DNA of 64,000 nt from Mycteria americana (taxonomy: Eukaryota; Chordata; Aves; Ciconiiformes; Ciconiidae): the NCBI RefSeq assembly GCF_035582795.1, contig NC_134373.1, positions 14,034,001 to 14,098,000 on the forward strand, written 5' to 3'. This document shows positions 1 through 30,136 of the stretch, in pieces; position 1 is the first letter of the stretch, and each line of letters begins with the position of its first letter. The notes beneath the pieces are model-generated. The model was not told the origin of the DNA and made no database searches. It worked only from the letters and a program-made list of their open reading frames with translations. Both the position numbers and the translations under genes were made by a program.

Positions 1-3000
1 ATTGAAAGATTAATTTTCAGAGTGTTTTGTCTTTTAGGACTTTCTTATGTGTAATCCCTTCCCTCTTTTTTTCCTTCCTTTCTTTTATATAAAGCAATTT
101 TTTCCCATGAGGTATCCAATTCAAGGGTATGTGTTCTCACACTGTAATTTCCTTTTTCAATTGTAATTGTAGTTGTAGGACTTGTATGTTAAGCCCCCCC
201 CCCCCCCCCAAGTCAGTGCTCTCTTTCCTACCTTTCAGTTAGCTATTGGTAAGCATCAATATTTGTTCAGTTTTGCTCTTCAGTCGCCTTGTTAGACTGC
301 CTTAACTTAAATTGCCTTTGGAGGGACCTGACTTCACAATTGCAATAGATGTGCGTGATGCCAGTTTACCTGTAGCAACTTCTGTCGGTCCATTGTTCTG
401 CAGTAACTTGTGAAGACATGGTAACTTGCTTGTTATTTTCCCACATTATGGATTTTGTTGATTTGTATTGTGTATGTTCTGTTTGTTTTGTTCTATTATT
501 TTGCTTTTTGAAGCCAGATTGCAGAAAGGCTTTGTTTCTAAATAGATTTAGAGTAGTGGGGGATGGATAGGAGGGTTGATATTTATCACAAATACTGGTT
601 TAAAGAGATAATCAGGCCAATTAAAACAGATCTAATATTTAAGAAGTGTCTATTTGATGAAACAGCTCCACTGTTTTTCATCAGCCACAGCTGTTGTAAC
701 TGTTATGTCTATGTAGGTCACATTAAGGAAAAACAGCAGCTGAATACATGCTTCAAGTATTGTAGAGGAAAGTGCAATGAAAATATTGTATATGTTCCCA
801 TTGAAGTGTTTTGAAACAGCAAGAGGAGTTGTGTAGTAGACTTTGGAGATTTATATTATGGCATGTTGTGAAGGTGGAAAAGTAAGTAAAAACGTATCCA
901 AAACATCCTTGCTCCATCTAAATAAAAGTAATTTGAAAACAGAATTCCTTGAAGGAATTTTTAAATCAGAGGAAAAGAGAGTACTTATAGGCTTTGTGCC
1001 TTGAAATGAGCAGCTTCTCTTGAACTTAAATAGTAAACAGGCTCTTCAGTTCTCATTCTCTCTGTTTGCCCAGCAAAATATTCTTTCCACTTTTTTTTGT
1101 GGGGGAGAGGAGAGGGTAATAGTTTCAGCTGCTTCAGTTTTGAAGCTGTCTGCTGCAGTGGCTTTGCAGATGATGTGACTGACTACATACACTTCCTGAT
1201 CTTTAATTTTGTTTTTTCCACATCATTTCTGTTTCCCCTTGGTAAAAAGAGAGAAGCTTCTTGAAGAGGAAGAGTAATAATTCAGAAGAAAAATACATAG
1301 GGAGAGTGCGACAGCTATTTCTGAGACACGTAACATGTTTGATATAACTTTGGAAGCAAGTGTAATTTTTAAGGAATGACACGTTGCGTTAGCATGCCAT
1401 GTTCTCCCATGGTATAGACAAAAGGAATGGTTTCTAAATCTGATATAAACAGACCCTTCAGTGTGCTGTATGGTGGTAGTAGTAGTCAGAGAATTTCTTT
1501 GATACAGCGGTCTTAAGTGCATGGTAACTCCAAAAGTGAGCTTTGCTGCTACTCCCTGAGAGCAGGTCTGCTGTGAGCTCAGTAGTAAGATTTTATCATT
1601 GTTGGTACTAGTAGAAATAATAAACCAGATGAGGCTTCTGGACTGCTTTATGTGAATGTGGCTGATGAAGTGCTAACAATTATTTCCTTATAGTTGAATT
1701 GAAATATTTTCCACACTTTTAGTGTGTACATTTCTAATGCAAAATTTGCATGAGGATATTTAGTATAGAATGTCACTAGACTTACATTTGAAAGATTGGT
1801 GTTCTATGAGACTAAGATGTTTTCCACACCACTGAAATCTATACCTAACATGTATTATTAATATTTATGTATCTTTAGTAGATTGAAACGGCTTAGAAAT
1901 TGCATTCTGGACTTCTGATGGTAGTGTTTTTATTTTCTGACCAGCAGTCAGACACTAATCAGGCACAACTTCTTTTGGCCGTAAATGAGTTTATGTAGAA
2001 TAAAAATTGCTATGTTATTTATACTTTCAGTGCAGAATTCATCCTAAGGCACAGTCAGGAAGGACATACAACTGAGTTTTTCCAGTGCCCTTCTAAACCT
2101 TCCATCTGATCTGTGTATCTTGTTTTCTGTGTCCTAGCCATTTGTTTTAGGCCTTTGTATTCATTATAGGTAAGATTAATACATGATTCTTTCAGGTATA
2201 ATTCTGTGGGGAGTAGATTAATTGATAGTAAGCTTAGATCATTGTGATCTCTGGATTTGCATTTTACGTCTAGAATAGCTAGTAACAAATAATGTGTGAG
2301 CATATATGTATATCTAAACCATGGGTCTTTCCTGCTTGTCAGCTTCTTTAACAAACCTCAGTTACTGTTTTGAGGAACCTTTCGTCACAGTGTTTACACT
2401 TATTAGCTTGCAGCGTAGACTTTTACTGCCACTTTAAGATAGTATTGACAGATGGGATAGATGCAAATTTTTGGTTTTAACCATATTCTTCCTTCTCATG
2501 TTACTTCCTGTGCTTGTTATATTTAACTTTTTTCAGTAAGCGTTCCTGTTAGTATCTAAATTGTTCTAAAAAGTGATATCAATGTAAACACTAAAAATGA
2601 GGTGTTGCAGAAGGTGTAGTGTCAGGCAAATATGAATGTAGTTACCAAGTAGCATGTAAAGGGAGGAGATGTCTTGATTATCTTGTAAAATGTAAATCAT
2701 TACCTTGTCAGAGTTGACTTCTGGATCTAAGGGTTAGACATAACTCTCTATGAATCTGCCATATGTTGTATACTGGGTGGTTAATAAAACATGTCAGTTA
2801 GTGTCCCTTGAATTAAAGTAGGTGAAGGGTAAAGGGCTAGTGGGATGAACTCTAAACTCGGCATTAAATTGAAAAAGTTCAGCACAGATTTTCTTTGTTA
2901 GCCTTATGTATGAGGAAACTTAGCTATTTTTATTTCTTCCAAGCCTTCATCATTTAAGAATCCAGTGACTGTTGCACCTTTGAGGGACTAAATGGTGGTC

Positions 3001-3236
3001 TGTGAGTACCAGTGCGGCATATGTGATATAAGGATGTTTTTAAGGAAACCATAAAACCACATTTCATTGCTTATTAAAACTGAATAGAGCCTGGAAAAGC
3101 AGACTTAATTCCTATATTAAAAGTATCTTGTTGTATACTTAATAACATAGTAGTTCTGATTTGATATGATTTCTTGTGGGCAATTAAAATAATTAAGCTC
3201 TCTGCCTTTCTTTCTAATCAAGTGTTCTTATTCTAG
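1..3236 (+). other. FAM117B intron 1 (3' part)
   Basis: AT-rich intronic sequence ending in a good acceptor. The one notable element is a run of 16 C at 194-209. I see no additional exon, RNA gene or clear transposon; the frames at 563-814 and 2055-2354 lack any family resemblance. Confidence 0.7.
194..209 (+). repeat. C16 homopolymer
   Basis: Sixteen consecutive C in FAM117B intron 1; on the - strand a G-run able to form quadruplex structure. Its length is likely variable between individuals or assemblies. Confidence 0.9.
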
Positions 3237-19509
<16,273 letters not shown>

Positions 19510-22500
19510 ATTTAGATTGTCTTGACGTTTTTCTGGGCAACTACTGGGAAAAAATTGGAACCAGTTGACTGGACCTTTCTGATCACACTATTTGCATTGT
19601 TTTACAAGTTATGGCACTGTCATAATTGAACTGTTTGTATAATTGACAGTTTGGTAGCACATTGAGAAGTTCAGGAGGATGCAGCAGCTGATACTCTGTT
19701 GCACTTTCCACTTATAAAGACTCCAGTTCTGTTTCTCTCCTGCTTTTTTAAACACTGGTGAAAACAAAGACTGTCATAATCCTTTGCCATTTAAAGGACC
19801 AGTTGTTGTGATGCCGTGTGTCCTTTGACTTTTTTTCACATTAAAACAAAAATCTCAAGACCAATCAGCTGATCACATTTACCATTGTAATCTGCAGAGG
19901 GAGGGGCAACCAGATGGTTTTGCAAGATGTCTTTTGTATGAAAATGTGTATTTTGTAACAAAAATTTGCCTTTTCTGGTGCACAGCAGATGGTGTTTAGA
20001 CGACACTTTCCTGGTGATGATCCCCCGCCCCCCCCCTTTTTTTTAGGGAAGGTTCTTTTTTACTTGGCTGTCTTACAGCTGCTGGGACCAAAGGATTGCT
20101 GAAGTATTTCAGCAGTCTGAAATTATGTGACCTTGCTGAACAGCCTCAGCCCTAAACAAAATAAGACAAGTTAATACATTTGAAACTTTTAAAACAGAAG
20201 AGTATCCAAAAAGCAGTGTTAGTATATAGTATACATTTTTTTTATATCGGAAGTTTGTGCTTCGGGTAAGTCACATTCTTAAAACTCCTTCCTTCACAGA
20301 ATTCCACCAGTGTTGGTTTATTGGCTGGAAAATTGCATTTTAAAGCACTTGCCCCAGTATTGTTCTATTTATCCATAGGATTTTTGCGCAGGGGTGGGGA
20401 AAAAACATGTTATCCTCTTACTTAGTATTCTTTCTTCCAGAAAATATGCCACTTGCCTCTTACAGGCTTGCTTGGCTACTTATGGAGTTAGTCAGCCTGA
20501 ATCATTAATCACTCTTGGCACAAATTTACTCTGACGTGACTCATCACTGTATTATAGACCCTGGCCACATAATACTGAAATATCTGTGCATGATTTCCTC
20601 CCTTTTGTCATAGTGGTGTTTTGTGTGTCTGTTGAAGGTGATGGTTTGTCAGGCATGGTATCTGTTATGCAGAAGTTTACAGCAGCAGATACATTCTCCC
20701 TTTTTGACTGGCAGCTTAGGCTGGCATGTAAAACAAAGGATTTTTTGGATACCTGGTCTGTCCTGATATGCAGCAGTTTATGGTTCTTTTGAAATTATTA
20801 TAAAAGATGAAAATGGGGGGGAAAGGCAATTGCAAATGGAAACTGTTCAGGAAGTTCAGTGAGGTTTCTCATGTGTTCCTGGAGTGCATTACTTGGGTTT
20901 GAGTAAATACAATATAGATATGCAAAAAAAGTGCAGTGACCTGAATACCAGTGTAGTATCAACTTATAAAACAAGTTGACCTTGCACCTCTTCTACAGAG
21001 TTAAATTCAGTAATTTCAAAGTAAGTGTCGTTGTGGACAGCCTCTGGGTCTGAATATTGGTCTGTTACACATGAGCAGTTCTCACTGGCTTGCATATACG
21101 TAGCTTCCATGGATCAGTTGCGTACTCAGGTCCCCTCATAACTGCATCTATTTAAAGATGATACTGCAAATATAACGATTTTGTTCAGTGCTTAATATGC
21201 TAAATTTGGTTGCAAACATTTCACTTGGGAGAAAAAAAACGCTGCATACCTGTGCAGATAATGGTCATAGTTTTGATGCACATTTACTGTTCCTTTAAAT
21301 CCTACATAAATAACTATGATAGCAATGTACTTTACTCAGCAAGTAAGTGTAAATCACAGTAGCATGCGCAAGTCCTGTGTTCATAGTATAATGAACCCCT
21401 TTTTAAAACAGTATGCAAAAATCCAGCAAAATAAAAATATACCAGGAAGTATTAAAATATTAGACCTGTCAAATTAGCAAACAAGCAGGATTTGGTTTAC
21501 AATCTTTCTTCCCATCAAAATAGATAGGATTGTGCAGATGGGACTAAAGAACTCTGTTTTGAAGTAACACCTCTGATTTACACTGACGAAGTTGTTGAGG
21601 GACAGAGTTTTAAAATAAGCAGCTTTGTGCATCAAATTTGTGTAATTTGGCCACTTGATAATTCTTTTCTAGGTTTTGTAGATTTTAATTAGCTTCTTCT
21701 GAAACAGTTACAGTGCAATTTGAAGTGTAAAATTTACTGCTTTAGATAGGTTTATTTAAACCTGGTATGACTGGATTCCTGGAAGATCAGATCATTCAGG
21801 TGAAGGAAGTGCTTGTAAGTCTGTTTTCTGTTTCTGTAACAGTAGCATGTAAAGAGCTTCTCCATCAATGCCAAACTGCCTAGTGCTTTATCAGGAGATC
21901 TTAACTGAATGGTTAAGAACCAAAGGGCTAAAGATAACAAATAGCCTTTATTACAGCCTTGAGACTTAACTGACTTCACCAAAACTGCATTCTGATGTTT
22001 GTTTTCATCACAGAGCGACTCTCCCAAATAGCAGTGGGCTTTCTTACCCTAGGACTTTTTTGCACCGTTGTTGTAGTACTTGAGCATCTCTTTGGTAGTT
22101 TACATTGTATGTTATTGGACAATGTACTGTACAAATTAGTGAGCTGCTCTGATAAAAACCAAATGTAAATGTGTGAGGTTTTTGCTTTTTATAAAAATCA
22201 ACTGCATTCAGGACAACATTCAGTCTTTTTTATATGCAGGACAACTCTACTATTGCTGTGGCAGCTCTACTTTATTATGAATCCATGCTAAAGACTCAGA
22301 ATTAAGAAAATATGACAGCTCTTGTTCCAAGACCAGCTTTTACATGTGTGCATAAAAAAATTAGCCTTAAACTTTTTATGTGCTGTCTTGTGCCATAGCA
22401 GAGCTGTTAGATAAAGTATTTAAATAAATTTCAAAATAGCTTTGAGAGTGCATGGAGCTTTTTAAAAATTCTTTTATTTATAGAGTGGGAATATTCCGTT

Positions 22501-25165
22501 TTTTGGGGGGTTGACCCATGCATTACTCAAGCATAGTTTTACTGAAAGAGTTCAAGTTCTTTTGGCATACTTTAAATCCTAACTATGCATAGACCTAGTC
22601 AGTTCCTTGATTGCATATTTTGTAGCTTAAGAAAAATTAAAGGTCTATTTTTATGCACAACTTGACACACTTGATACTCTTGTTATCTTGGTATTTTACA
22701 CTTCTAGCCACACTTAAAGACTGGTGGCAGTGTTCATTAACACTGATAGTTGATTTCGGGATATACTGAATGGTGTTCCTCCAGTTGTAAATTCTACATA
22801 AGTCACAAGGAAGGAGGTCATTGTAGTAATGAAGGTCTGTGGTGGCAGCTATGACTATTGGTATCCTTTTTAAAAAAACTCAAGGCACAAGGGAAGAGGA
22901 CTTCTTTGTTAAAGTTTGACCTGCTTCAGCTATTCTTTCCTTGCTTGGGGCCATAATCCTGTAGCAACAAATTTAAGTACTTGGAAAAGTAACAGATAAT
23001 GCTTGAGTACATATATCTTGGAAATAAATTCTTGGTTGCACGTTCATATCCCAAGTGAGGAAAAAAGGGAGTGAAAATTAAATATTGCATACTGTGGAAG
23101 TAAATGATTGCTGTGTTTGATTTATGTAAAGCAATAGCAGCTCTTAAAAAGTATGTTTAGTCTCAGGGCTATTTTTTGGTTTGTTCTAAAATACAATTTA
23201 CTGGAATTCAGAATCTGAGATTGTTGGAAAACACTGAAGCTGAGCCTTTTGGGAAGAAAAAAAAGTCATATCCATTAACTTTTCTTCTGCGTCAGGCCTA
23301 ACTTCTTGTTGCTTAATGAGTTTAATAGAATTCAGTGGTGCAGTAATAATTCCTTGCTGAAGTGTTATCTGTTCTCTCCCTGCCATCTCTGAAATGCTAA
23401 CTGATGTCTTCACAGTAACTCGCTGCCAGTGATGTCCATATTCCCTTGCTGAATGTTTCCTTGCTGAGTGCCTGACAGCTTCTCTGTGAAACTGAAAGGG
23501 CAAAGGAGAATGCATAGAAAGTCACCAGAGGCTTGCAGTTACAAAAATCAGTGCTGCAGGGTGACTTCTTAGGTATCTTGATTTCCACTTGACTCATTGT
23601 GCACACGTACAGTCTGCGTAGGTCTGCTGCTTTTAGCTTTATGGTTTGAGGCAGGACTGGTATTTGTAAGAATCTTTTTTTCATGGACAGACTTGCAGAC
23701 CTGTTCTCATCCAGAACTGATGCACACGTTACACGTATCTCCAAAGCAAAGCTTGTGGGTCATTCTTGTTCTCATGAAATTAATATAATCTGCAAAATAG
23801 ACCCTTGATATAAAAGCATCCGAACACTTGAGAATGTCAGGACTGTGCTTTCTCCATATAATTCCATAGTTTAAGTGTGTGCCCTTCATCAAATGTCATA
23901 GCCTAAAGATGTCGTTATGGCTTAGACTCCAACTGGGTTGGCACGTATTAAAACAAAAATGTTAGCTCTTAGAAAAGGTAATAGAAGGTATGCCTTTCCT
24001 AACCTAGGGAGGTGAAAAGCACTGTGGAAGAATTGGTTTCATTGTGATCAAAGAGTTCTTACAGAATTGTTTTTCTGAAGCTGGGTATGCAGGAAAACAA
24101 AATGACCACTTATTGCAGGATGTACCTCTATATTTTCTTGACATGAGTTTGTGAGTGTTCAACTCTGAAAATCAGTTCTGCTCTTAGCATTTTGTTTATA
24201 CAAAGAATGACCTAGATGCATTGTTCTGAAACTGTTACTTTGTGTGTCAAGTCAAGTGGGGAGAGAATGTTAACTATTCACAAGTGTTTTGTGAAATTCC
24301 AGTCCTGTACCCCAACTGAACTGCAACAGTCTCTTTCTGAATGCTCCAAATGTAAATGGAGTCCTGTTACTGCTTGCTTGATTTCATTGCATGTCATCAG
24401 TAAATACTTAAGGTATGGTCTTTGTTTAATAGTTCTTTATTGGGATTTGTATTTGACTACAGAGACTTCTGTAGTGTTGACAGGTCTATCTGAATTGCAG
24501 AAGAGGACTTGGCCTGATAACACTGCAAGTTAACATTTCTTACAGAAATTCCTTTTGAAACAACTCTTTGAAAAATCTAGTAAGCTAAAAAAAAAAAAGA
24601 AAAACCTTTCTGGATGCCTCATCCACCCTAATTGTCAATGTACTGATAGTTAAAGAAGAATATTGCTTGGCTTTATTCTAAATTATTTCGTTTATTGAAA
24701 TGTGCAATTTTTGAGGGTAGCAGTCAAGGGGTGTCCAAAACTGCCATTAGATTTGCCTTTGTATGAAATTGGCTGATATGTTTTCCTCTGTTACACTGTG
24801 ATAACTTGTGGAGGTGTTCTTGCTATGTTGTACTGATAGGTTACTTGTTGCATGTAGGGTGATTTTTGTAAGCAAGAGGAATTCCAGGGATGTTCTGCAA
24901 AAAGGGCCTATTCTGAGGTGATGTACACTGGTGTAAAACTGGAGCAGCTCAACTAATTTCAATGGAATTCTTGATTTACACTAGTCTCTTTGCTATGTGT
25001 AGTTATGCCAGTACTATTTTGCACAATGTTATTTTGAATCTTGAGTTCTGACTTGTGAACTGTTTCTACTGAAAACAGTGAAAATTTTACAAACTGCAAT
25101 AGCGGAATGTTTTGGGGAAATTTTTTTTTTTTGCCTAAAATAAAAAGTCATCACTTCGAGTTATG
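19510..25165 (+). other. FAM117B: FAM117B 3' untranslated region (inferred extent)
   Basis: About 5.6 kb follows the stop with no coding signal and no recognisable transposon. It is AT-rich with a mixed C/T tract near 20024-20044. Candidate AATAAA signals lie at 22422-22427, 25139-25144 and 25269-25274. I chose the second because a T-rich, then GT-rich stretch (near 25180-25215) follows at the usual distance. The human gene also has a very long 3' UTR as far as I recall. The exact 3' end is an inference; short frames here look like chance. Confidence 0.6.
25139..25144 (+). terminator. Probable FAM117B polyadenylation signal AATAAA
   Basis: A canonical hexamer in CCTAAAATAAAAAGTCATC, followed 40-75 bases later by T- and GT-rich sequence. 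A second AATAAA at 25269 and an earlier one at 22422 are alternatives. Confidence 0.5.
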
Positions 25166-26762
25166 GGCTAATCTTGGATTTATTTTTAGTAGTGAGGGGT
25201 TTTGTGTGCTCTGACAGCCTGAAGATTTGCCTGAGGATTTACCCTGAGGGTAGTAGGCATTTATGTCAAATAAAACATGCAGTTTTAACCTTTTTAGTGG
25301 AAATTCATCTGGGTGGAAATCTCTGATTAATCCATACCCTTATTCCTCCTGTGCATTCTCAGAATAGCCCTGAGAATCTTCCTCTCCCTGTCTTCATCTG
25401 CAGTAGGTTTGGTCAGTTCCTGAGCACTTTACAATTCCACTGTTGGGGGAAGATGCCACAAGTCCTGGATTTTGGGAACAGAATGATTCAGCATGTGTTC
25501 TCCTGGGAGTGAAGGTATGGGGACAGGACTGAGAAAAAAGACCTGGATTCCTGCTGGTAGGTTCATACTGCTGTTCGGTAGAATGCAACTGCTGAAGCCT
25601 ACCTGGGAAGGTACTTAGGCTGTTTGTTGAGAGAGTCTCATATTTTACCTGTTTTTGTTCACTCAAAACAAGCTCCTTTCTTCATGAGCAGAACTTGGAG
25701 CCAGGGCTCCTTTACACTAGAAATAGTGAGCTAGATAAATTATGGATTTTGGGGTTTCTTGCTAGCTCTTGTATTAAATTTAAGTCTAATTTGTCTAAAA
25801 AGCTTGGAGCAATTCCCCTTCTGGAAAATCATTGTCAACAATATTTCATTCCAGAATGAAGAGAAAGGTAGAAGATTTCCTTGAATCTTGAGGAACTGAA
25901 GGATTTCCAGTGTATACCCCTTAAAGCAGGGCTGGCTTGTGGTTTTCCATCGGTGGAGAGTTGGGCCAATACATGTGACAGCAGCATCAACTTCCCAAGA
26001 GTGTGCATTTCACAGCCAGAGTCCATGGGTAAATTCGCGCCTAACTCAGAAACTACTTGGTTAAAATGTAAAAGGAATTCACGGCTGTTGAAGTCTGGGG
26101 CAGAATACAAGAGTCTTCCGTATTTGGTGCTTTCTCACATTTTGTCCAGTTGTGTTCAGGTGTTTGCCTGCCTCCAGGTGAACAGGACCTGATTCTTTAT
26201 TAAATAGGCTGTGACCACATTCTCCATTAAACTATTTCTTCACCGCTAATTACAAATCTAGTATTTATGGTTTCATGCATGTAAGGATGATTTTACTGTA
26301 AATACATCCGGTGTTTAAATTCTTTTCACACCTTGTATTACATATAGGTAAACCACAAGACACATTAAGAAGCCGATGAAGATAATCTATGAATCTATGA
26401 AGACAGAACTAAAAGAGTAACTGTGTGGTGAGCAATGACAGTCCTCCAATTCTTGACTTACTGTTTTCATTGTGAGCGGTTACGTTCCTCAGTTAAATAG
26501 TTGCTCACTTTGTTTCTTCAGATTGTGAGAGAGAGAACCAGGCAGGAGACCGGCTAGGAGAATTTCTCAGGTATCTCAGTTTTTTTCTTAATTTAGGTCT
26601 GACTGCATAGCAAATTGGTATAGAAGTTGTAAGCCAAGGCTGCATGTGTCTTATCCTATCCCTTTGTTGTCCTCTTGACTCCTTTTGGCTCTCTGCTCAG
26701 CATTTGGAAGTTGTATACGATGGTCATCCCACCCAGACTTTGAAACTTTTCAGATGCTACTG

Positions 26763-26840
26763 TCTTAAAATATTCCTCCTGTATACAGCATTCACAGAAG
26801 CACTGTTCAGCTGCCAGACATGTACTGGTTAAGTGCTGTC
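26763..26840 (+). repeat. Unnamed repeat fragment, copy C
   Basis: Matches the second half of copy A (27653-27730) over about 75 bases, sharing CTGTATACAG, CACTG-TCAGCTGC and AGACAT in the same order, at roughly four in five positions by eye. Confidence 0.6.
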
Positions 26841-27534
26841 TAGGGTAGGCTTAAAGTTAGAATAGGGTGGAGGAAATAATTCAGGTGAAGTTCTCCCACA
26901 CTTGAAATAGGCTGGATTCATCACCACTGCATGTACCCTTTTTCCAAGCCTTACTCCTGCCAAAAAAGCCTTATTGGTTGCCTCCTGCACTGTCTTTTAC
27001 AGAACCTTTACAGAACCCTGTTTCACATACATACCTGCAGCCATGGCCCTGTAACTGATGCTTGTATTGATGTAGGAACATGTCTGCAATGAATAACACT
27101 TTCACGTTGTGGTGACATTGCTTGTAGGAAAGAAAAAAAATCAGTAGTAGATTAAAAACTAATTACTGCAAGCCAAGTTGAACACTGTTCATTAATTCTT
27201 ACACTTCTGAGCATGAGTACATAACTGCTGTGATTAAGCTGTTGATTAAGAAACTGTTTGTTACACAGTATGTTGTGGATGCCTTTTCTCACTATAGATG
27301 TGTAGCTGACCAGTGTAAACGCTGTTTCACTGTAAACACTAATTTCACTGTTGATGAAAATGGCAGTTAGGGAGATTTCCCTGTTTCCTAGCAGCGGGTG
27401 CTCCACTACAAGTTTGTGAACAGTGAGCACTGCCAGAATTCATCTGGCTTTGTGTGTCAGGCAGGCAGAAGCTGAGAATCTGTTCTGTTTGCACTTCTTC
27501 ATCTTTCCGAACCTCTGAACTTAATTGCAAGTTA

Positions 27535-27737
27535 GGGCAGAACTTGACATACAACATCTTCTGCTGGACAAATTAACAAAAAGGCTACATCCTGGCCTAG
27601 CCCAAATCTTTTGTGTGGCTTTTTCAAATTCAAGATTTTAATTGTGTCTTAAAAATGTTCTTCTGTATACAGAATTCATAGAGGCACTGCTCAGCTGCAA
27701 GACATATTCAGGTGCTGTGTAGATGAAGAGCTACAGC
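27535..27737 (+). repeat. Unnamed repeat fragment, copy A (longest)
   Basis: Its first half matches copy B (28729-28845), sharing GGCTACATCCTGGCCTA and TCAAGATTTTAA. Its second half matches copy C (26763-26840). It therefore bridges the two other fragments and shows they belong to one family. Confidence 0.6.
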
Positions 27738-27908
27738 AGAATTTGGTTTACGATTTGCAGGTAAAATTACCTGTAATTGCTGCAGTGAATACAGTTAACA
27801 TCAGCTGGGAAACTAGAAAACTAGGCTGAGGGGTCAGATAATGATGAGTTACGTCTCTCTTGAGATGAAGTTTTTGTTTCCATTTTCTGTTTAAATAGAG
27901 CAGTTTGT

Positions 27909-27948
27909 TTAAAAAAAAAAAAAAAAAAAAAAGAAAACAAACACACAC
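27909..27948 (+). repeat. A-run and CA microsatellite
   Basis: Over 20 A, then a short CA repeat. No transposon body was recognised upstream, so origin as a retroposon tail is unproven. Confidence 0.85.
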
Positions 27949-28728
27949 ACCCCAAGACCTAGACCATTCTCAACCTTTTGTGAGTTGTAGATATTTAATC
28001 CGTTGTTAAGAGGTTGCTTGACAGTGTTCCTGTGGTATGTATGGAACAATTCCCTTTCCCCACACAGAAAAAATGATCTCTTTGTAACGACTTTTGATGC
28101 AAGTTGTAAGCCATGTCTTCAGCCCATAAAGTGGACCTTCAGGTTTCCGCGAGCTGTTTGCTAAGTTCCAACAAATTTCTTCAAATAAAACTGCAAGGGG
28201 ATGTCCTTGCCCCAAGAGTAGGATGGGTGGCAGCATTCTCCTGCAGGTGCGTGACAGCTGCTATCCCAAATCACCAATATCCATCCACCCTGTAAGCCAA
28301 ATGCATGGAGAGCGGCAGGTCACTGAGTTCAGGAGTCACAATAGGGGGTGATTCTGATCTTAAAACTGCAGCCTCTGGACAGCATCAAATGCAGCTATCC
28401 AAAGAGTGTCGTTTCACAAATGTGCCTTCAGTTGCATTGCTTGTTTAAAGCAACATCGCCTACCTGCCTGTTCAAAAGAACAGCACCTTCAGTTGTGCCA
28501 TACATCTCTCTTTAGAGCCATAACCCCAGTTAAAATAGCCTTTAAAACCCACTGCTATGCAGTCAGAACTGACAGGATCTGAAATGCAAGAGCAACTAGA
28601 GTCTGCATAAACTAGAAGAAATGTTCAAACTGTGTCCTGCAGTGTAATTTTCCATGGCCTAAGGCTTACTGGAACCCACAGAGGGTTGATGCTGTTTTTT
28701 GTGTTGCAAGAAGTTAACTACAAGTTAA

Positions 28729-28845
28729 GGCAGAGCTTGACCAATGTCATCTTGTACTAGGCAAATTCATATAAGGGCTACATCCTGGCCTAATCTGGAT
28801 TTTGTGTGTGTGTGTGTTTCTTTGGCAATATCAAGATTTTAACCA
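28729..28845 (+). repeat. Unnamed repeat fragment, copy B
   Basis: Aligns with 27535-27645 through GGCAGAGCTTGAC, GGCTACATCCTGGCCTA and TCAAGATTTTAA. A TG microsatellite has expanded inside it (28803-28818). Confidence 0.6.
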
Positions 28846-29584
28846 TGAGATTCCCAAGTGCCCTCATTTTTGGCACACTGGATCTATATTTCTAACTGTA
28901 GTGGAAACAGTGCAGAACCTGTGCTCAGTCTCCCCTTTGTTGCCAAAAAAGGTCCTGTGAAATTGCAGATAGCCAGCAGAACAATTCTAAAGCTTTCAAA
29001 GTGCAGTTAAAAATGAAAAGTTACGGCTTCCTCAGGGTTGGGAAATGACACCATCATCCTATCCACTTCTATGTCCCAAATACGGTTTTGCTGTCTCAGA
29101 GGTGTGAGTCCTAGGCATGTGATTTCCTTGAAGATAAAACAATTAAAAAGAGTCCATTGTATGCCCTGGAGTATTTTCCTGGAACTAGTATTTGCCTGGT
29201 AACCCCAGGGATTTTATTTTTAGAAGACCACGGGATAAAAAGTAATTAGCTAGATCTAGTTCCCCCCTCCTTTTTTTTTTTCCTCTGTGATGCATCAGAA
29301 AACAAATCTTTTCTGCATTGAACCGTACCATCTTAATAGGCTTTCAAACAGCTCCAAAATATCCCAAACCCAAGGTGTTAGAGACTGTTTTTCTCTTAAA
29401 GCTCATAATGGGATCCTTTAATGGTGTTCTCCTTGGAACTTAAATGTCCACCATCATGCCAGATGATGATGTATGTTTGGAGCAGGATTTTAAGCATTCT
29501 TTGTAATGGTAAAATGAAATCAGTCTGTTTTGAAGACCACTGTAACAAAATACCGTAAATGTTTGCCCGTTGTATAATTCTATA

Positions 29585-29689
29585 AACATTAACCAGTTCA
29601 TCTGCTGAATATCCAGTGGCATCTGGATTTGAAAGGAGATCCAGCCCTGCAAAAAGACTGAACCATGTTGATACAGCTTCAGTCATATT
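29585..29689 (-). pseudogene. ICA1L: ICA1L last exon, stop codon lost
   Basis: After the acceptor CTAGTTGTTCAG the frame reads NMTEAVSTWFSLFAGLDLL and then SNPDATGYSADELVNV, matching the ICA69-family C-terminus that normally ends ELLNA-stop. Here the bases after the last Asn are GTTTATAG, as if TA had been inserted near a GCTTAG-like stop. The frame continues 62 codons to TAA at 29396-29398 with no family resemblance. Confidence 0.85.
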
Positions 29690-30136
29690 CTGAACAACTA
29701 GAAAAAAGATAGGATGAAGTAATGTTTTTGTTAAATCTAATAAGACCTTTTTAGAGAATAAAATATTTAAATTGACCTCAGGATATTCCTGTAGGCAAAC
29801 AAGTAATAACTGAAGTATTTTCTTGTCTCTCAACAAACCGGAAATGCTGGCCTAACTTGAATTGATTGGTACATGCAATGAAGTGGGAGATTAAGGTGCT
29901 TCACACGTTGAATGCAACTTGAAGTATGTTACAGATCATCTGGAATTAAGGACTTACTGAAGTAGAAACTGTTGGTGTTTCTTACCAAAAAAGTATTTCA
30001 TAATCCAATATAGAACACAGTCTGCTTAAACCCTTTTCTCCCTCCCTCAGCCTGAGTTCCATAACGTGAGACTGAGTACAGCCAGTGTCAAATACTGTGG
30101 TAAGAGTGTTTATGTTACTTTTTTCTCTTCTCTTAC

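Larger units (their letters stand above)
25166..29395. other. Intergenic region between FAM117B and the ICA1L relic
   Basis: About 4.2 kb between two convergent transcription units. It contains three fragments of an unnamed repeat (26763-26840, 27535-27737, 28729-28845), an A-run with CA repeat (27909-27948), and a TG repeat (28803-28818). No coding sequence was recognised. Confidence 0.6.
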
